Assembly: GCF_046630445.1 (NCBI RefSeq)
Contig: NC_092337.1
Span: forward strand, 365,062,001 to 365,126,000
Reading direction: 5' to 3'
Source of the DNA: Rutidosis leptorrhynchoides
Lineage: Eukaryota > Streptophyta > Magnoliopsida > Asterales > Asteraceae
DNA length: 64,000 nucleotides
In this document: one piece after another, positions 22,563-33,737 of the stretch
Layout of the letters: every line of letters starts with the position of its first letter
Numbering within the stretch: position 1 is the stretch's first letter
Translations under genes and position numbers: made by a program
The notes under the pieces: generated by a model
Told to the model about the DNA's origin: nothing
The model's input: only the letters and a program-made list of their open reading frames with translations
The model's database searches: none

Positions 22563-24235
22563 GCCTGCGTGCCTTTTGGATCATTTTGTACCTTGTTTTT
22601 AGACTATTTTATTTGTGTGATGTATTTTGATACAATTTCGGTTTGTAATAATATACTAATGGTGTGGTTTGATAAACGGATGTGGTTGTAAAAACACCGT
22701 TATTTTTATTGTGATTTGTGTGGTTTGTTTATTTGTGCAGCATGATTGAACTTCAAAGACTGGCATTAAGTTCAGCGACATTTGATATTATGATGTGTGT
22801 ATGATGATAATCGCGGACTAGACGATGCTCTTATGCTGGCAGTAAGTTCAGCGGCATCCGTCTACTTGTTCCATTATTTACAGGTTAAAAAAATTGGAAA
22901 TTTCTACAATCACCCTATCACTTTGCCCTCTAAATTTATTTTTTTTTCTCTGATTTCATGCAATGAGGGCCTTGCATGATCTCAAGTGTGGGGTGGGGAA
23001 TAGAAATTTATCGGGAACTCGTTTCACAAAAATTAAGGCGTTTATTATAAAATTTTAAAATTTTCATGTAAGCCTTAAAAACGATTAAAAGCCCAAAAAC
23101 CACGTTATACACATTATGGTCTTAAAATCTAGAAAATAAATGTTGGTTTACATTTTAAATTATTAATAGTCTTTGAAGTTGCACTATCATTCAATTATTT
23201 GAATGAAAATCCTACTAGTTTAGTAAGCTAACTTGTAGGTCACTTGTACCAAAACGAGTGTAAACCGTGAGAGAGCGGTGATTGTATAGCGTGGTCGGAA
23301 ACCGGATCTCGCGCCAGATCGAAAACCTTAAGGACGATCCTCATTGTTTCTCCTAACAAGGACAATGTTGCGTCCGACCACCTATTATAACCAATAGGAT
23401 GTATCTGTTCCATCCTCAAGGAAGTAAAGTCTTCCGAATGACACACTTACTGATTCAATTCAGAAGATGTAATCCAGACCAGTTGTAGGGTGACAAAAAA
23501 AAAAAACTCTTGAAAAGTCATTACTAACATCGACTGGAAAATCTACTAGGCCTCAACGTCAAACAGGGAAACTGGTAGTCAAGGTTTGTCTCAATGAGGG
23601 GGATTAACTAGTAAAACGGGGGGGCACCATGTATACACAAAATGTTAGTGATTTATCAGATCCCCGGAAGGATAACCTCCAGAAAGGTAATATATCAGCT
23701 TTTAAGCCTGATGAACTTCAATCTTTATGATTGACTTAACGGATTAGATGATTACCTCATGATTATCGATGATATCCGGACGTAATGTGTATCCTCCTAA
23801 GCACATTATTTTCTACCGACATCTCGCGATGTTAGGTACCGTGGGAGGGATTGGCTTGACCAATAGCGGGAAACCCGCACTCATTTTTCAAAATTCAGAA
23901 AATCCGACAAAATCGGAAAACGTGTCTAGTATTAAAAACTAGCATGATATTTTCAAAACCATAAAACGTTTTCATCAAGGTCCTGATTTCCCTAGGATCA
24001 AATTTTTCGGATACTTGGTTCTAATCTACCAAAAATGTGTGTGTGTTTCCATTGTGTATATAGCGTGCGTGTGATTTCAATAAAAGTGTACTATACTTAA
24101 AGCGTGTGTTTCACATAGTGTGTGTTGTGTTTTATATCAACATGTGTGTTTCGTGTGCTTCGAGTGATTCATGTAATGTATGTAATCTATATTGTGTGAT
24201 TATGATTGATATTGTTCTAATTTGTAACGAAAGAA
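22563..24235 (+). other. Athila 3' non-coding region
   Basis: About 1.7 kb between the second ORF and the terminal polypurine tract. No convincing coding sequence is seen. Two similar phrases (GCATTAAGTTCAGCGACAT near 22765 and GCAGTAAGTTCAGCGGCAT near 22838) form a short direct repeat. A first hairpin-polypurine module is at 22956-23000. Confidence 0.6.
22956..23000 (+). promoter_or_regulatory. Internal hairpin and polypurine-like tract
   Basis: A perfect 8-bp stem, TCATGCAA/TTGCATGA (22956-22963 and 22972-22979), with an 8-nt loop, precedes AAGTGTGGGGTGGGGAA (22984-23000). The purine tract shares AAGTGTGGGGTG with the terminal one at 24259, so this may be a second plus-strand priming site or a duplicated end. 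Confidence 0.5.
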
Positions 24236-24273
24236 TTGCTTGAGGACAAGCAAGGTTTAAGTGTGGGGTGTTT
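24236..24273 (+). promoter_or_regulatory. Terminal hairpin and polypurine tract of Athila
   Basis: TTGCTTG-AGGA-CAAGCAA (24236-24253) is a perfect 7-bp stem. AAGTGTGGGGTGTTT (24259-24273) runs directly into the 3' LTR, the usual place for plus-strand primer formation. Confidence 0.75.
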
Positions 24274-25955
24274 TGATATTGCTCAATTACATCATATATA
24301 TCTATCGCAATATCGCTTAAAACGCTCTATAATCGAAGATAATGAAGGTGATCTACAAGTGATAAGCCAAGATGCGCGACTTTGTATCGGAAGAATGATT
24401 TGCAAAGAATTTCGATGATTTATGACATTGGTTGATCCCGATACGAGTTAGGGTCAAAATACCACTCTAAAATAATAAAACAAGGCTTCCGATATGATAG
24501 GTTTCGTACAAATGAAATAATATTGAAAAGAAAACGAAAGAGTCAAAAATAGTACAGCAGGACGCCGTCCCACATAGCTAGACGCCGTCCTGCCCTTTGA
24601 AGTGGGACGCCGTCATGGTCATTCGAGACGCCGTCTTGATCTTTATACCGGGACGCCGTCCTGCCTTTTAGGACGACGTCCCGAAGTAGGTGTACCCGAC
24701 TTTTTCTGCTTTTTACCTAATTTCTCCACTTTAAAACATCAGTTTTGGGACTGTTTCATGAGAGTTACGCACCAGAGAGTTTTAGAGGCGATTTTGAAGA
24801 GCATTTTGGAGAATTCCATCCTCTTTGAAGAGGCTCAACATCAAGGCATCATCCATCAACATCTTCTTCATCCAAGAACTCTTGTTCTTGTAGGTTATTT
24901 ACTTGTTCTCAGCAATGATTTCAGTTAATAATTTGATTGTATTGTTGTCTGTTACCATGATTGTTGGCTAGTTTCTATAATGTTTGTCTAGATTAATAAC
25001 CAAGGTATTGGATGTAATCTTATTGATTGAATGTATTATGCGTGATAGATTGAAGCTTGAATTAAGAACCATGCTTATTGTTGTTAAAATCATTTGTATC
25101 TAGTTAATTGATATGTTGTCGATAAAGAGAACTCTTGTTGATGTATCATATTGATTTACAATCAACTTGTCTTAGATTGATTGTTTGCTAAACCGGACCA
25201 AGGGGGTAAACTAGATTAAAACGGTTAAACAAAATAGGAATGAATTGTGTAGAGCGAACGCAAAGGCAATTGTTATTCAAGTCTTTAAGCTTGTTGATCA
25301 ACTAGTCACAAACGAAAAGGTCTAAGTAATAGGGAACCCTCGCTTAGTAATTCTAGTTTGAGTACTTGCTAAAGAGAACTCTTGGCGAGTCGATTTAGGT
25401 GATTAGCATACTTATAATTATTTGATTACAAATACAAGAACTATAGTGAAAAGGGAACCCTTGATCTTGTTATTGTATTTGCGTGTTTATCCGAGAGAAC
25501 TCTTAGTGAACCTATTAGATAACTACACACATAATTATTCAATCAGGGCTTAATATCTAATTTACATCCAATACCGAGGGTAAAATATCTAGATAAACAT
25601 TTCATCTCTTTGATTTAATTCAAAACTATCTTACTTGCTTTATTTGCACTTATTATCATTTCATAAACTTAAAAGACAAAAATATTGTTTTTTACATTTA
25701 ACCTTCTTTGATTTGGCTAAATCGTTAAATAGCCACCAAAACATAAAACTTGTACTTTTAACTTTCATTCACTTAGTTAATCATAATATAGTTTCTAATT
25801 CTAATTTGACTGATATAACTGTCCTTGGAACGATACACGGAACTAAACCAGTTACTATACTACTACACGATCGGGTACACTGCCCGTTAGTGTGTAGCAA
25901 TCTCTAAAACCGGTATTTTCCATACGATAATTCATATACCACTTTTCGCACATCA
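24274..25955 (+). repeat. Athila 3' LTR
   Basis: 1682 bp with the same ends as the 5' LTR. By eye there are about five substitutions, plus a 20-bp unit that is present here and absent from the 5' LTR within the GACGCCGTC array. The array centres here are 24565, 24585, 24610, 24631, 24656 and 24676. The target duplication gtaat follows at 25956-25960. Confidence 0.93.
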
Positions 25956-25960
25956 GTAAT

Positions 25961-26026
25961 CAACTATTGCGAATCGTTTATAATCAATATGGACTTCGTC
26001 CGGATGGATTAGGACGGGTTATCACA
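25961..26026 (+). repeat. First LTR of element B, right end
   Basis: The last 66 bp of the B LTR, ending GGTTATCACA, separated from the rest (10150-12408) by the Athila insertion. Identical ends occur at 33737 and 41414. Confidence 0.9.
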
Positions 26027-26028
26027 GT

Positions 26029-26040
26029 TGGTATCAGAGC
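26029..26040 (+). other. Primer-binding site of element B, first internal region
   Basis: TGGTATCAGAGC, two bases after the LTR end, complementary to initiator tRNA-Met. The second copy is at 33740-33751. The following leader (26094-26125) shares a GTGAGTYTRGACT-type motif with elements M and C. Confidence 0.85.
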
Positions 26041-26403
26041 GGTGGTCTTAGCGAACTAGGTCTGCATTAGTGTGTCTAACTGATAAGTCGTTAGGATGCA
26101 TTAGTGAGTTTGGACTTCGACCGTGTCTGCATGTCAAAGGTTTTACTTATCATTTTTGTCGGAAATTACCTGCTTATCATTCCTAGTCTAGACACATCTT
26201 ACTGCATTGATTGCATGAATAGTGTATAGACAAATCCATATCTTAGCGTATCTGTTACTGTAGACTTTATCTGTCACGTTTCCTTAATTTCCTCCGTAAT
26301 CTACGGGATCTTCTGTACTATATTAGATATTCTATATAATTAGAATATTATTCGATAACCGAAAATCATTTCATATCAAAAATCCTCTAACTGATCATAA
26401 GAG

Positions 26404-26936
26404 ATGGATCCTACACCTAGCTTGGATTCCATTAGTTCCGGAAGCAATTTCGAGATGCGTATTGAAGTAGACTCCGAAATCAATGAACCCGAAGTGTCTC
26501 CACCATATAGCTATTTTTCCTTTTGGACACTCGATGGAGAAATGAAGAAGGCGAACCCTACCGTGAACCAAACTTACTACCTAACATCGGAGAAAATGAT
26601 GTACTCACCGATGAACCCATGCGCAACACTATTTTCACCCTTCTTGCCAAAATATTCCGCCTCGAAGGTCGCATTACTGCAATCTCAGAAAATATTCAAC
26701 CTCTACTTCCGAATACCAATCGAAGGGGAATATTAGAAGAAGTTAGGGAACTTCGAATTGATAATCAAGATCTATCGAATCAGATGAGTGGGTGGATAGA
26801 AATGATAGAGGGTATGATAGAAACCCTGACAAGAATGGTGCGTGATTTACAAGCATCACAAGCACCACAAGCACTATCAACATCAGCCCCGTCACCATCA
26901 GCAGTACCGACAGCATCAGCAGCACCAGCAGCATAA
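26404..26936 (+). pseudogene. Frameshifted gag-like ORF of element B, copy 1
   Basis: An ATG 360 bp after the primer site opens a frame (26404-26736) whose first 40 or so codons read MDPTPSLDSISSG... The plausible continuation lies in the +1 frame from about 26515 to 26936: a helical, coiled-coil-like segment (IFRLEGRITAISENIQ, VRELRIDNQDLSNQMSGWIEM, MIETLTRMVRDLQA) followed by an alanine/proline/serine tail. The frame change is present at the same place in the second copy, so it predates the duplication. The downstream CAN-rich stretch to about 27000 is low complexity. No zinc knuckle or enzyme domain follows. Confidence 0.55.
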
Positions 26937-29900
26937 ACAGTACCACCATCAGCAACATCAACAGTACCACCACCATCCAGCAACAGCAACATCCGCATCT
27001 CACATCTCAAATTCACAATTTGTCCCATGAACATCAACATTATACGCACCATAGATATCAAGGAGTACCAACAACAATAACTAATGAAGTATTGATCCAT
27101 AACTTCATTAATATTCTGCGAAGAATATGTAGTTCCTAATAGTCTTAGAGATTACTTATTCTAGCTCAAACCGAAAATCATATGAGTTTAATATCATATT
27201 AACTCATTAAATCTGTGATTACATCTGAAGAAAATATATATGTATATATGTTTTCATAAAGATTGTAATTAAAAATTCTTTTGTACAAACTGTTAATGGT
27301 AAAAATATTTTAACGGGTAGGTAATACCCGAAGAATATTTAGATTGCACATTAATCAGTTACACGGTACATTCTGCGAATCTGGTTCAACAGTCATTTAC
27401 TCTCCTACATACATTCACCGATATACGAATCTGTTCACCACAAAATAACCATTTTCATTCAATTTCATATTTGGATTTTGACTTCTCGAAATCCAACAAG
27501 TGGCATAATGAAGAAAACATTGGACAAAATAAAACTTGTTAGAAACAAACAATTTAACTATGAGAAGAATTTTGTTAAGAATCCACGCTAACTGTTCCTA
27601 GCTAACTGTTAATTCCGTATTACCTTTTATTTATCGCAATTTATTTATCGCAATTTATTTATCGCATTTTATTTATTGCAATTTTAATTCTCGCAATTTT
27701 ATTTATCGTCATTTAATTTCTGTTATTTATTTTACGCACTTTAAATATCGAGACACGTATACAAGGTTTTGACATATCATATCGACGCATCTATATATAT
27801 TATTTGGAATAACCATAGACACTCTATATGCAGTAATGCTGGAGTTAGCTATACAGGGTTGAGGTTAATTCTACAATAATATATATAGTTTGAGTTGTGA
27901 TCGAGTCTGAGACATGTACACGGGTCACAATACGTATTAATTAATTCGAATATTATATATTAAGCTATATATGAATTATTGGACTGTTAATTGTGGACTA
28001 TCAACTGTGGACTGCCGACATTGGACAATTAAAATGAATTAAAATATTGATTATAACATATGAAACTAAACAATTCTTCAAGTTTGCCACTTGATTTCAT
28101 TTTTAAACCTCGTTTGTATCTTGACGATTACAATCTGCGTTCAAACCTTTCATGATTCTTGAAAACACCTCAATCGATAGGATGAACCAACCGCACTTCA
28201 TCTACGGAAGAAAAGATTGATGCATATAGTTATGCACCTGAAAAACTCTTGGAAACTGAGTAAACGTTTAACACATAGTTGTGCTAATTCCTTTAGTATT
28301 ATTATTACCCAAAATAACTTTGCAGTTCTTCTTCAAAATAGCCAATTTTGTCACAGCTCCAGCAAGACAACTTCGACTTTTCGTTCGAAACAATCTTATT
28401 ATAACCTTGATATATATGCGTGCTCTTTTATCGTTACCGGGGAACCTTTCATATTCCACCATATTACCATCAGCGTTTAATCATCTAAAAACACAATTCT
28501 CCTGAAACCACCTCGGATTAATAACCTATGATTCAGATATCATAGCATTAAATGCAGAGGAAACAGAAAAATGGTAGATGGTCTAAACGGCCAAAAGTTT
28601 GATGATAAAGAAAGGAGTGTTAGGAACGCTCGATAGAAAATTTGGTATTGAAAAACAGATTGAGCTACCCATGAAGGAGACCAAGGACAAATACAAGGAC
28701 CAAACCCTATATTCAAAGGATCCAGGTAATTCTGGATCCGATGAAATCTTTAGAGAATATCTTGCTCCGAGGTCATGTTAAAATCTTGCGGAAAATCTTT
28801 CTTCATCAACCATTAAACTTAGAAATTCCAAAATATCATCATAAATATCTTCGATATTTCTGAGGATATTTTCATAAATATTCTCTTCCGAAATTATATA
28901 CCACTTCGTGCTATCTGTAATACATTATATTGGAAATTTCTGTAAAAGCTAAGTATAAACTATGAATAAATTATGAAGTAGTGTTGGGAACTGAAGCATG
29001 AGTTAGTATAATATAATGACACTTGATCAACGTGATTATATTACAGTAAGTCATGCTGAGTTTCTAATGAAACGTGATGATTCACAGAGTCTTAACATCA
29101 TTATGTGCCATGTTACACGACTCTTACATTCTATCTAATCTTCAAACATATCAAGAACGTATTTTCTTGATAGTCCTATCTTTCTCTTGAATTCTGGTAA
29201 TTTGACAAGTCAAATTGTACTATTACCGTTTTTTTCTTAGAACATTAACAATGTTCATTCTGAAACTTATATCTACGAATTCTGGACCATTACAAGAGAT
29301 GCCCAATCGCAAGAAGAAGAAACGAAGGGACAAAGCTCCGAAATAGAAATTGGAGTATAAATCGCAGCAAATAGGAGAAAGTATTAACTGGGGATGACAA
29401 TGATTAAAGAAAACAGAAGCAAGGACTTTGAAGTATAAGGGAAGATATAAAGCCCGATAACAACACATAAATTACAAACCGTGCATATCAATGTTTATAG
29501 CAACATAAAGACACGGGAGGATTAAAAGCACTATAACCCCAAGGGCAAAGTAGAAGAAAGCAGATTCCTTAGGTGGAAGTTGGAAAAGGAAGAATGAATG
29601 TTGCAATAATAAGGATGAGGACAAGGATCAGAACTGGATTAAGCATATTCACAATAGTTTGAAAGTATGGATCGAGAAAGAAAGAATTGGTGTGGTGAAA
29701 ATAACGGAACGGAAGAAGTTCATTTATAGAGAAGATACCAGACAAAGCAATCGAGACAGATAATCGCATTAAATTAAAGAGGATCCTAATTTTCCATAAA
29801 TCTCGAAGAATCAGATCTTATAGATTTCCAAGATTTTTTTTTTTAAAATCCCTTGAATTCCGGAATTCAAACGTGACTACATTAAAAGCTAGGGCAAATC

Positions 29901-31058
29901 TTTATTTTCTTATTTCACTATTTTGTGATAGTTTCACCCGTACGTTTCGAGTAATCGAATTGTTTTATCCATATTACTCAATGACGATAAAACTCTATTT
30001 ATCAACTCATATACGTCATGAAAACATTTTTATTGTTAGCCATGATCACCTCACTCAAATTTCGGGACGAAATTTCTTTAACGGGTAGGTACTGTGACGA
30101 CCCGGAGATTTCCGACCAAATTTAAACTTGATCTTTATATGTTCTCGACACGATAAGCAAAGTCTGTAATATTGAGTCTCAAAATGTTTGAACTATTTTT
30201 CATGAATTCATAAGACTTTCGACTGTTCCCGATGATTCACGAACCATTGCTTGTAAATATGTGGATATATGTGTATATATAAATATGTGTATAATATATA
30301 TAATAACTTGAACATTAATAAACTATTATATACACTTAGTGTTATAAATAAATATGTAAAATAAAATACATTGTAATAAAAACTATTATTATATATATAT
30401 AATATATGAATATTACTTGTATATATATATTGTTATATTTAATTTAATTATTTAATATAAATTTATTTGCGTAGTAAATTTTGTTATTTAAAACTATTTA
30501 TATATATACATAGTGTATATTAAATATAATTAATTTTGAGCTTAAATTGTAAGTGTCTGTAACTTTCGGTTGACATTTAATTATTTTTAAAATAGATCTA
30601 ATATGTATATATGAAGTTTTAAAATAAAAGTTGGTCCATAATTTGATTAAAAAGATAATAGTTTTGATAAATATTTTTTTTACCTTTTCAATCTAAGTTT
30701 TTTACTCCGTACATATTAATTGGAACAGAAAATAAATAATTATCGAACCTTTTTTATCAGGTTTCAAACAGTTAATGAGTGAAATAATTAAATATATTTA
30801 ATTTAAAATTTTGGTATTATTCTGAGAACTTTTATCCGCCACTGATTATCAACAGAGCGAGATAATATTCGAAATAAATATGTCGACAGATACAAACAGG
30901 AAGGAGGCAGCTAATAAGTCTTCATTCTTTATATTAATAAATATTATTAATTACTATTAGTGTTGTCTTATTGTAATTCTGTTATCAATTGATTGAAACA
31001 GCCAAGATTTGAATAAAGTTAATAATCGAGTTACTATGGATGTTTTAAGTGGCTTCAC

Positions 31059-31062
<4 letters not shown>

Positions 31063-31143
<81 letters not shown>
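31063..31143 (+). repeat. (TA)n microsatellite in middle B LTR
   Basis: About 40 TA units. The same site in the third LTR (38789-38898) has about 55 units. Confidence 0.9.
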
Positions 31144-31148
<5 letters not shown>

Positions 31149-32201
31149 TTATTCATACATATCATATATCACATATATACAATCATATGTATCAAATGGA
31201 CAACCATTTTTCTTTCTTCCTTTCGAAAATCTCAAGCAACCCTCACATTGATTCCTCATACTACTCGTGAACCTCCTCCCTCCACCATCAACACCCTCTC
31301 TCACCAACCACTACCACCGTCACCTTAAAACACCTGTCATCTCCGGCAATACACCACCACCGGCTGCCATGAACCACCACGAAACCTCCATCATAGTGCA
31401 CCATCCATCTTGTTGTTACTTGATTTCTGCTTGGCAGCCCTCGTGAACTGTTGCAGCTGCTATTTTATGTTTCTATTCTCTTTCTCGTTGAACAACACCA
31501 TATACAACCACCACCTTCGTATTCATTATGCTGCTACTACTCCTATGCTATTGCTACTCCATTTTAAAACTCGATAAAGTGATACAGTGACGATTACAAT
31601 AAAGAAGAAGATGAACAATGTGAGAGAGATGATGACCGTGATGTTTTCCTGTTTCTGGTCCCCTTTATAACTCAACTACTAAAATTCATTTGACTTTACT
31701 AAACTTAAATCAAATAATAAGTTAGGATATTTAGTGGGCTTAGAAATTCAGACGTTGGGCCGTGATTGTTTACGTTATTGGGCCAAATTCGAATTATGTT
31801 GTTGCTGTGAAACGACGATGCGATGATGCATGATTGACGAGGTGATGCCATGGAATGGTTATGAATCAAGATGATGGTTATGATTAGGAATCGACGATGA
31901 TGTATGATGATAGATGACGATGATGATATACGTGTATAACGAAGAAGATGATATTAAGTATAGATGATGAGAGGAGTGATGATGATGATGATGGCGAATG
32001 ATGATGACAAGGATGATGGTATGATGATGATCTTGGGTTTATATGATGAAGAGGATAACGAATGATGATGATATGGCTATGGTGACACGATTATAATGAT
32101 GATGATGATGGTATCGATGATGATGATACATGTTGATGATGAGGAAGGTGTTGATTATGATGAATGATGATAATGATAATGCATGGTATAAAAAAATAAA
32201 G

Positions 32202-32284
<83 letters not shown>

Positions 32285-32570
32285 AAGAACCTTTGTTTTA
32301 AAATTATCATCTTTATTAAAATTTACATTTACATTATAATTATTAGAAATAACAAAACTATCATTTAAAATTAGTATTTTTATTAAGATTAATATTATTA
32401 TTATAACTATTATTATTAAAACTACCTTTTTAGTTAAAATTTCATTTTCATTATTATTATAATATTATTATAACAAATAAAAATTTTGTATATAAAAATA
32501 TACTTATACTAAAATTATATTAATATTACCTATAATTATATATTAAAAAAAATTAATTAACATTTCTATT

Positions 32571-32627
<57 letters not shown>

Positions 32628-32762
32628 CCATACATATATAACATGCAATTTAAGATATAAAATATATTAGAATTTAGTACAAATTATATATAAACTATAA
32701 CACTAAATATATAAATACTATATAATTAATAGATGAAATTATTTGATTTTTTTATATGTTTT

Positions 32763-32764
<2 letters not shown>

Positions 32765-32845
<81 letters not shown>
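32765..32845 (+). repeat. (TA)n microsatellite near the LTR end, middle copy
   Basis: About 40 TA units. The equivalent site is only a short ATATATATA in the first LTR (about 11570) and the third (about 40500). Another run at 32573-32624 corresponds to 40292-40360 in the third LTR and to a short tract at about 11418 in the first. Confidence 0.85.
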
Positions 32846-32848
<3 letters not shown>

Positions 32849-33737
32849 ATAGGTTCGTGAATCTAAGGTCAACCCTGCATTGTTCAGTTGTTCAATGTCG
32901 TCATATGTATTTTTACTACAAAATACAGTATGGTGAGTTTCATTTGCTCCCTTTTTAATTGCTTTTGCAATATATATTTTTGGGCTGAGAATACATGCGC
33001 TGTTTTATAAATGTTTTACGAAATAGGCACAAGTACTAAAACAAATTCTACGTGGGTTTAAACCAGAAATATACCCTTAGCTTGGTAACATTAAACTACT
33101 TGTCTATGTACGGTAGGCGCGAATCCTAAAGATAGATCTATTGGGCCTGACAAACCCCATCCTAACTATGAGATGTTTTAGTACTTCGAAGTTATATTAA
33201 ACACACCTGGTCAGGTGTACTTCAGAGGGTAAAACATGAACGTTAAGGCTTATTACCGGGTGCCTACAACTTATAGAGTACTTTTATACACTTGCGAGTG
33301 TACATATATTTATAAACGGAAATCTTGTGGTCTATTAATATACTGAAATGATTGTTATGATAAACCTATGAACTCACCAACCTTTTGGTTGACACTTTAA
33401 AGCATGTTTATTCTCAGGTATGAAAGAAATCTTCCGCTGTGCATTTGCTCATATTAGAGATATTACTTGGAATCATTCATGACATATTTAAAAGACGTTG
33501 CATTCGAGTCGTTGAGTTCATCAAGATTATTATTAAGTCAATTATAGTTGGAGGAATTATGAAATAGTATGATTGCCGTCAACTTTCGATGTAAAGAAAG
33601 TTTGTCTTTTAAAAACGAATGCAATGTTTGTAAAATGTATCATATAGAGGTCAATTACCTCGCGATGTAATCAACTATTGCGAATCGTTTATAATCAGTA
33701 TGGACTTCGTCCGGATGGATTAGGACGGGTTATCACA

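Larger units (their letters stand above)
12409..25955 (+). mobile_element. Athila-lineage LTR retrotransposon, nearly intact
   Basis: A 13.5-kb Ty3/gypsy element with two LTRs (1662 and 1682 bp), a tRNA-Asp-type primer site, gag-pol, a second spliced ORF, two hairpin-polypurine modules and the 5-bp target duplication gtaat on both sides. The empty site is preserved twice, at 33668 and 41347, inside the other B LTR copies. The LTRs differ at about five bases plus one 20-bp indel, so the insertion is recent. Only one nonsense codon, in gag, spoils the coding capacity that I can see. Confidence 0.93.
26027..30092 (+). mobile_element. First internal region of element B
   Basis: About 4.07 kb with a primer site, a leader, a broken gag-like start (26404-26936), then about 3 kb without recognisable protein domains. 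It ends with the 19-bp inverted repeat (30057-30075) and the purine-rich AACGGGTAGGTAC before the LTR. Short open frames between 28217 and 28781 and at 29223-29769 have no recognisable relatives; many recur in the second copy simply because the DNA is duplicated. Confidence 0.8.
30093..33737 (+). repeat. Middle (shared) LTR of element B
   Basis: Starts TGTGACGACCCGG and ends TTATCACA, 3645 bp. It serves as the 3' LTR of the first internal region and the 5' LTR of the second. It contains (TA)n runs at 31063-31143, 32573-32624 and 32765-32845 and a (TTA)n run at 32202-32283. Open frames over the microsatellites are artefacts. Confidence 0.9.

Noticed and set aside
26743..27100. Hydrophobic minus-strand ORFs (also 34454-34820)
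   Set aside because: They mirror the CAN-rich low-complexity tract and the gag remnant on the plus strand; there is no independent evidence.
31009..31270. Tyrosine/isoleucine-repeat open frames (also 38738-39083)
   Set aside because: They are translations of (TA)n microsatellites in both alternate frames.
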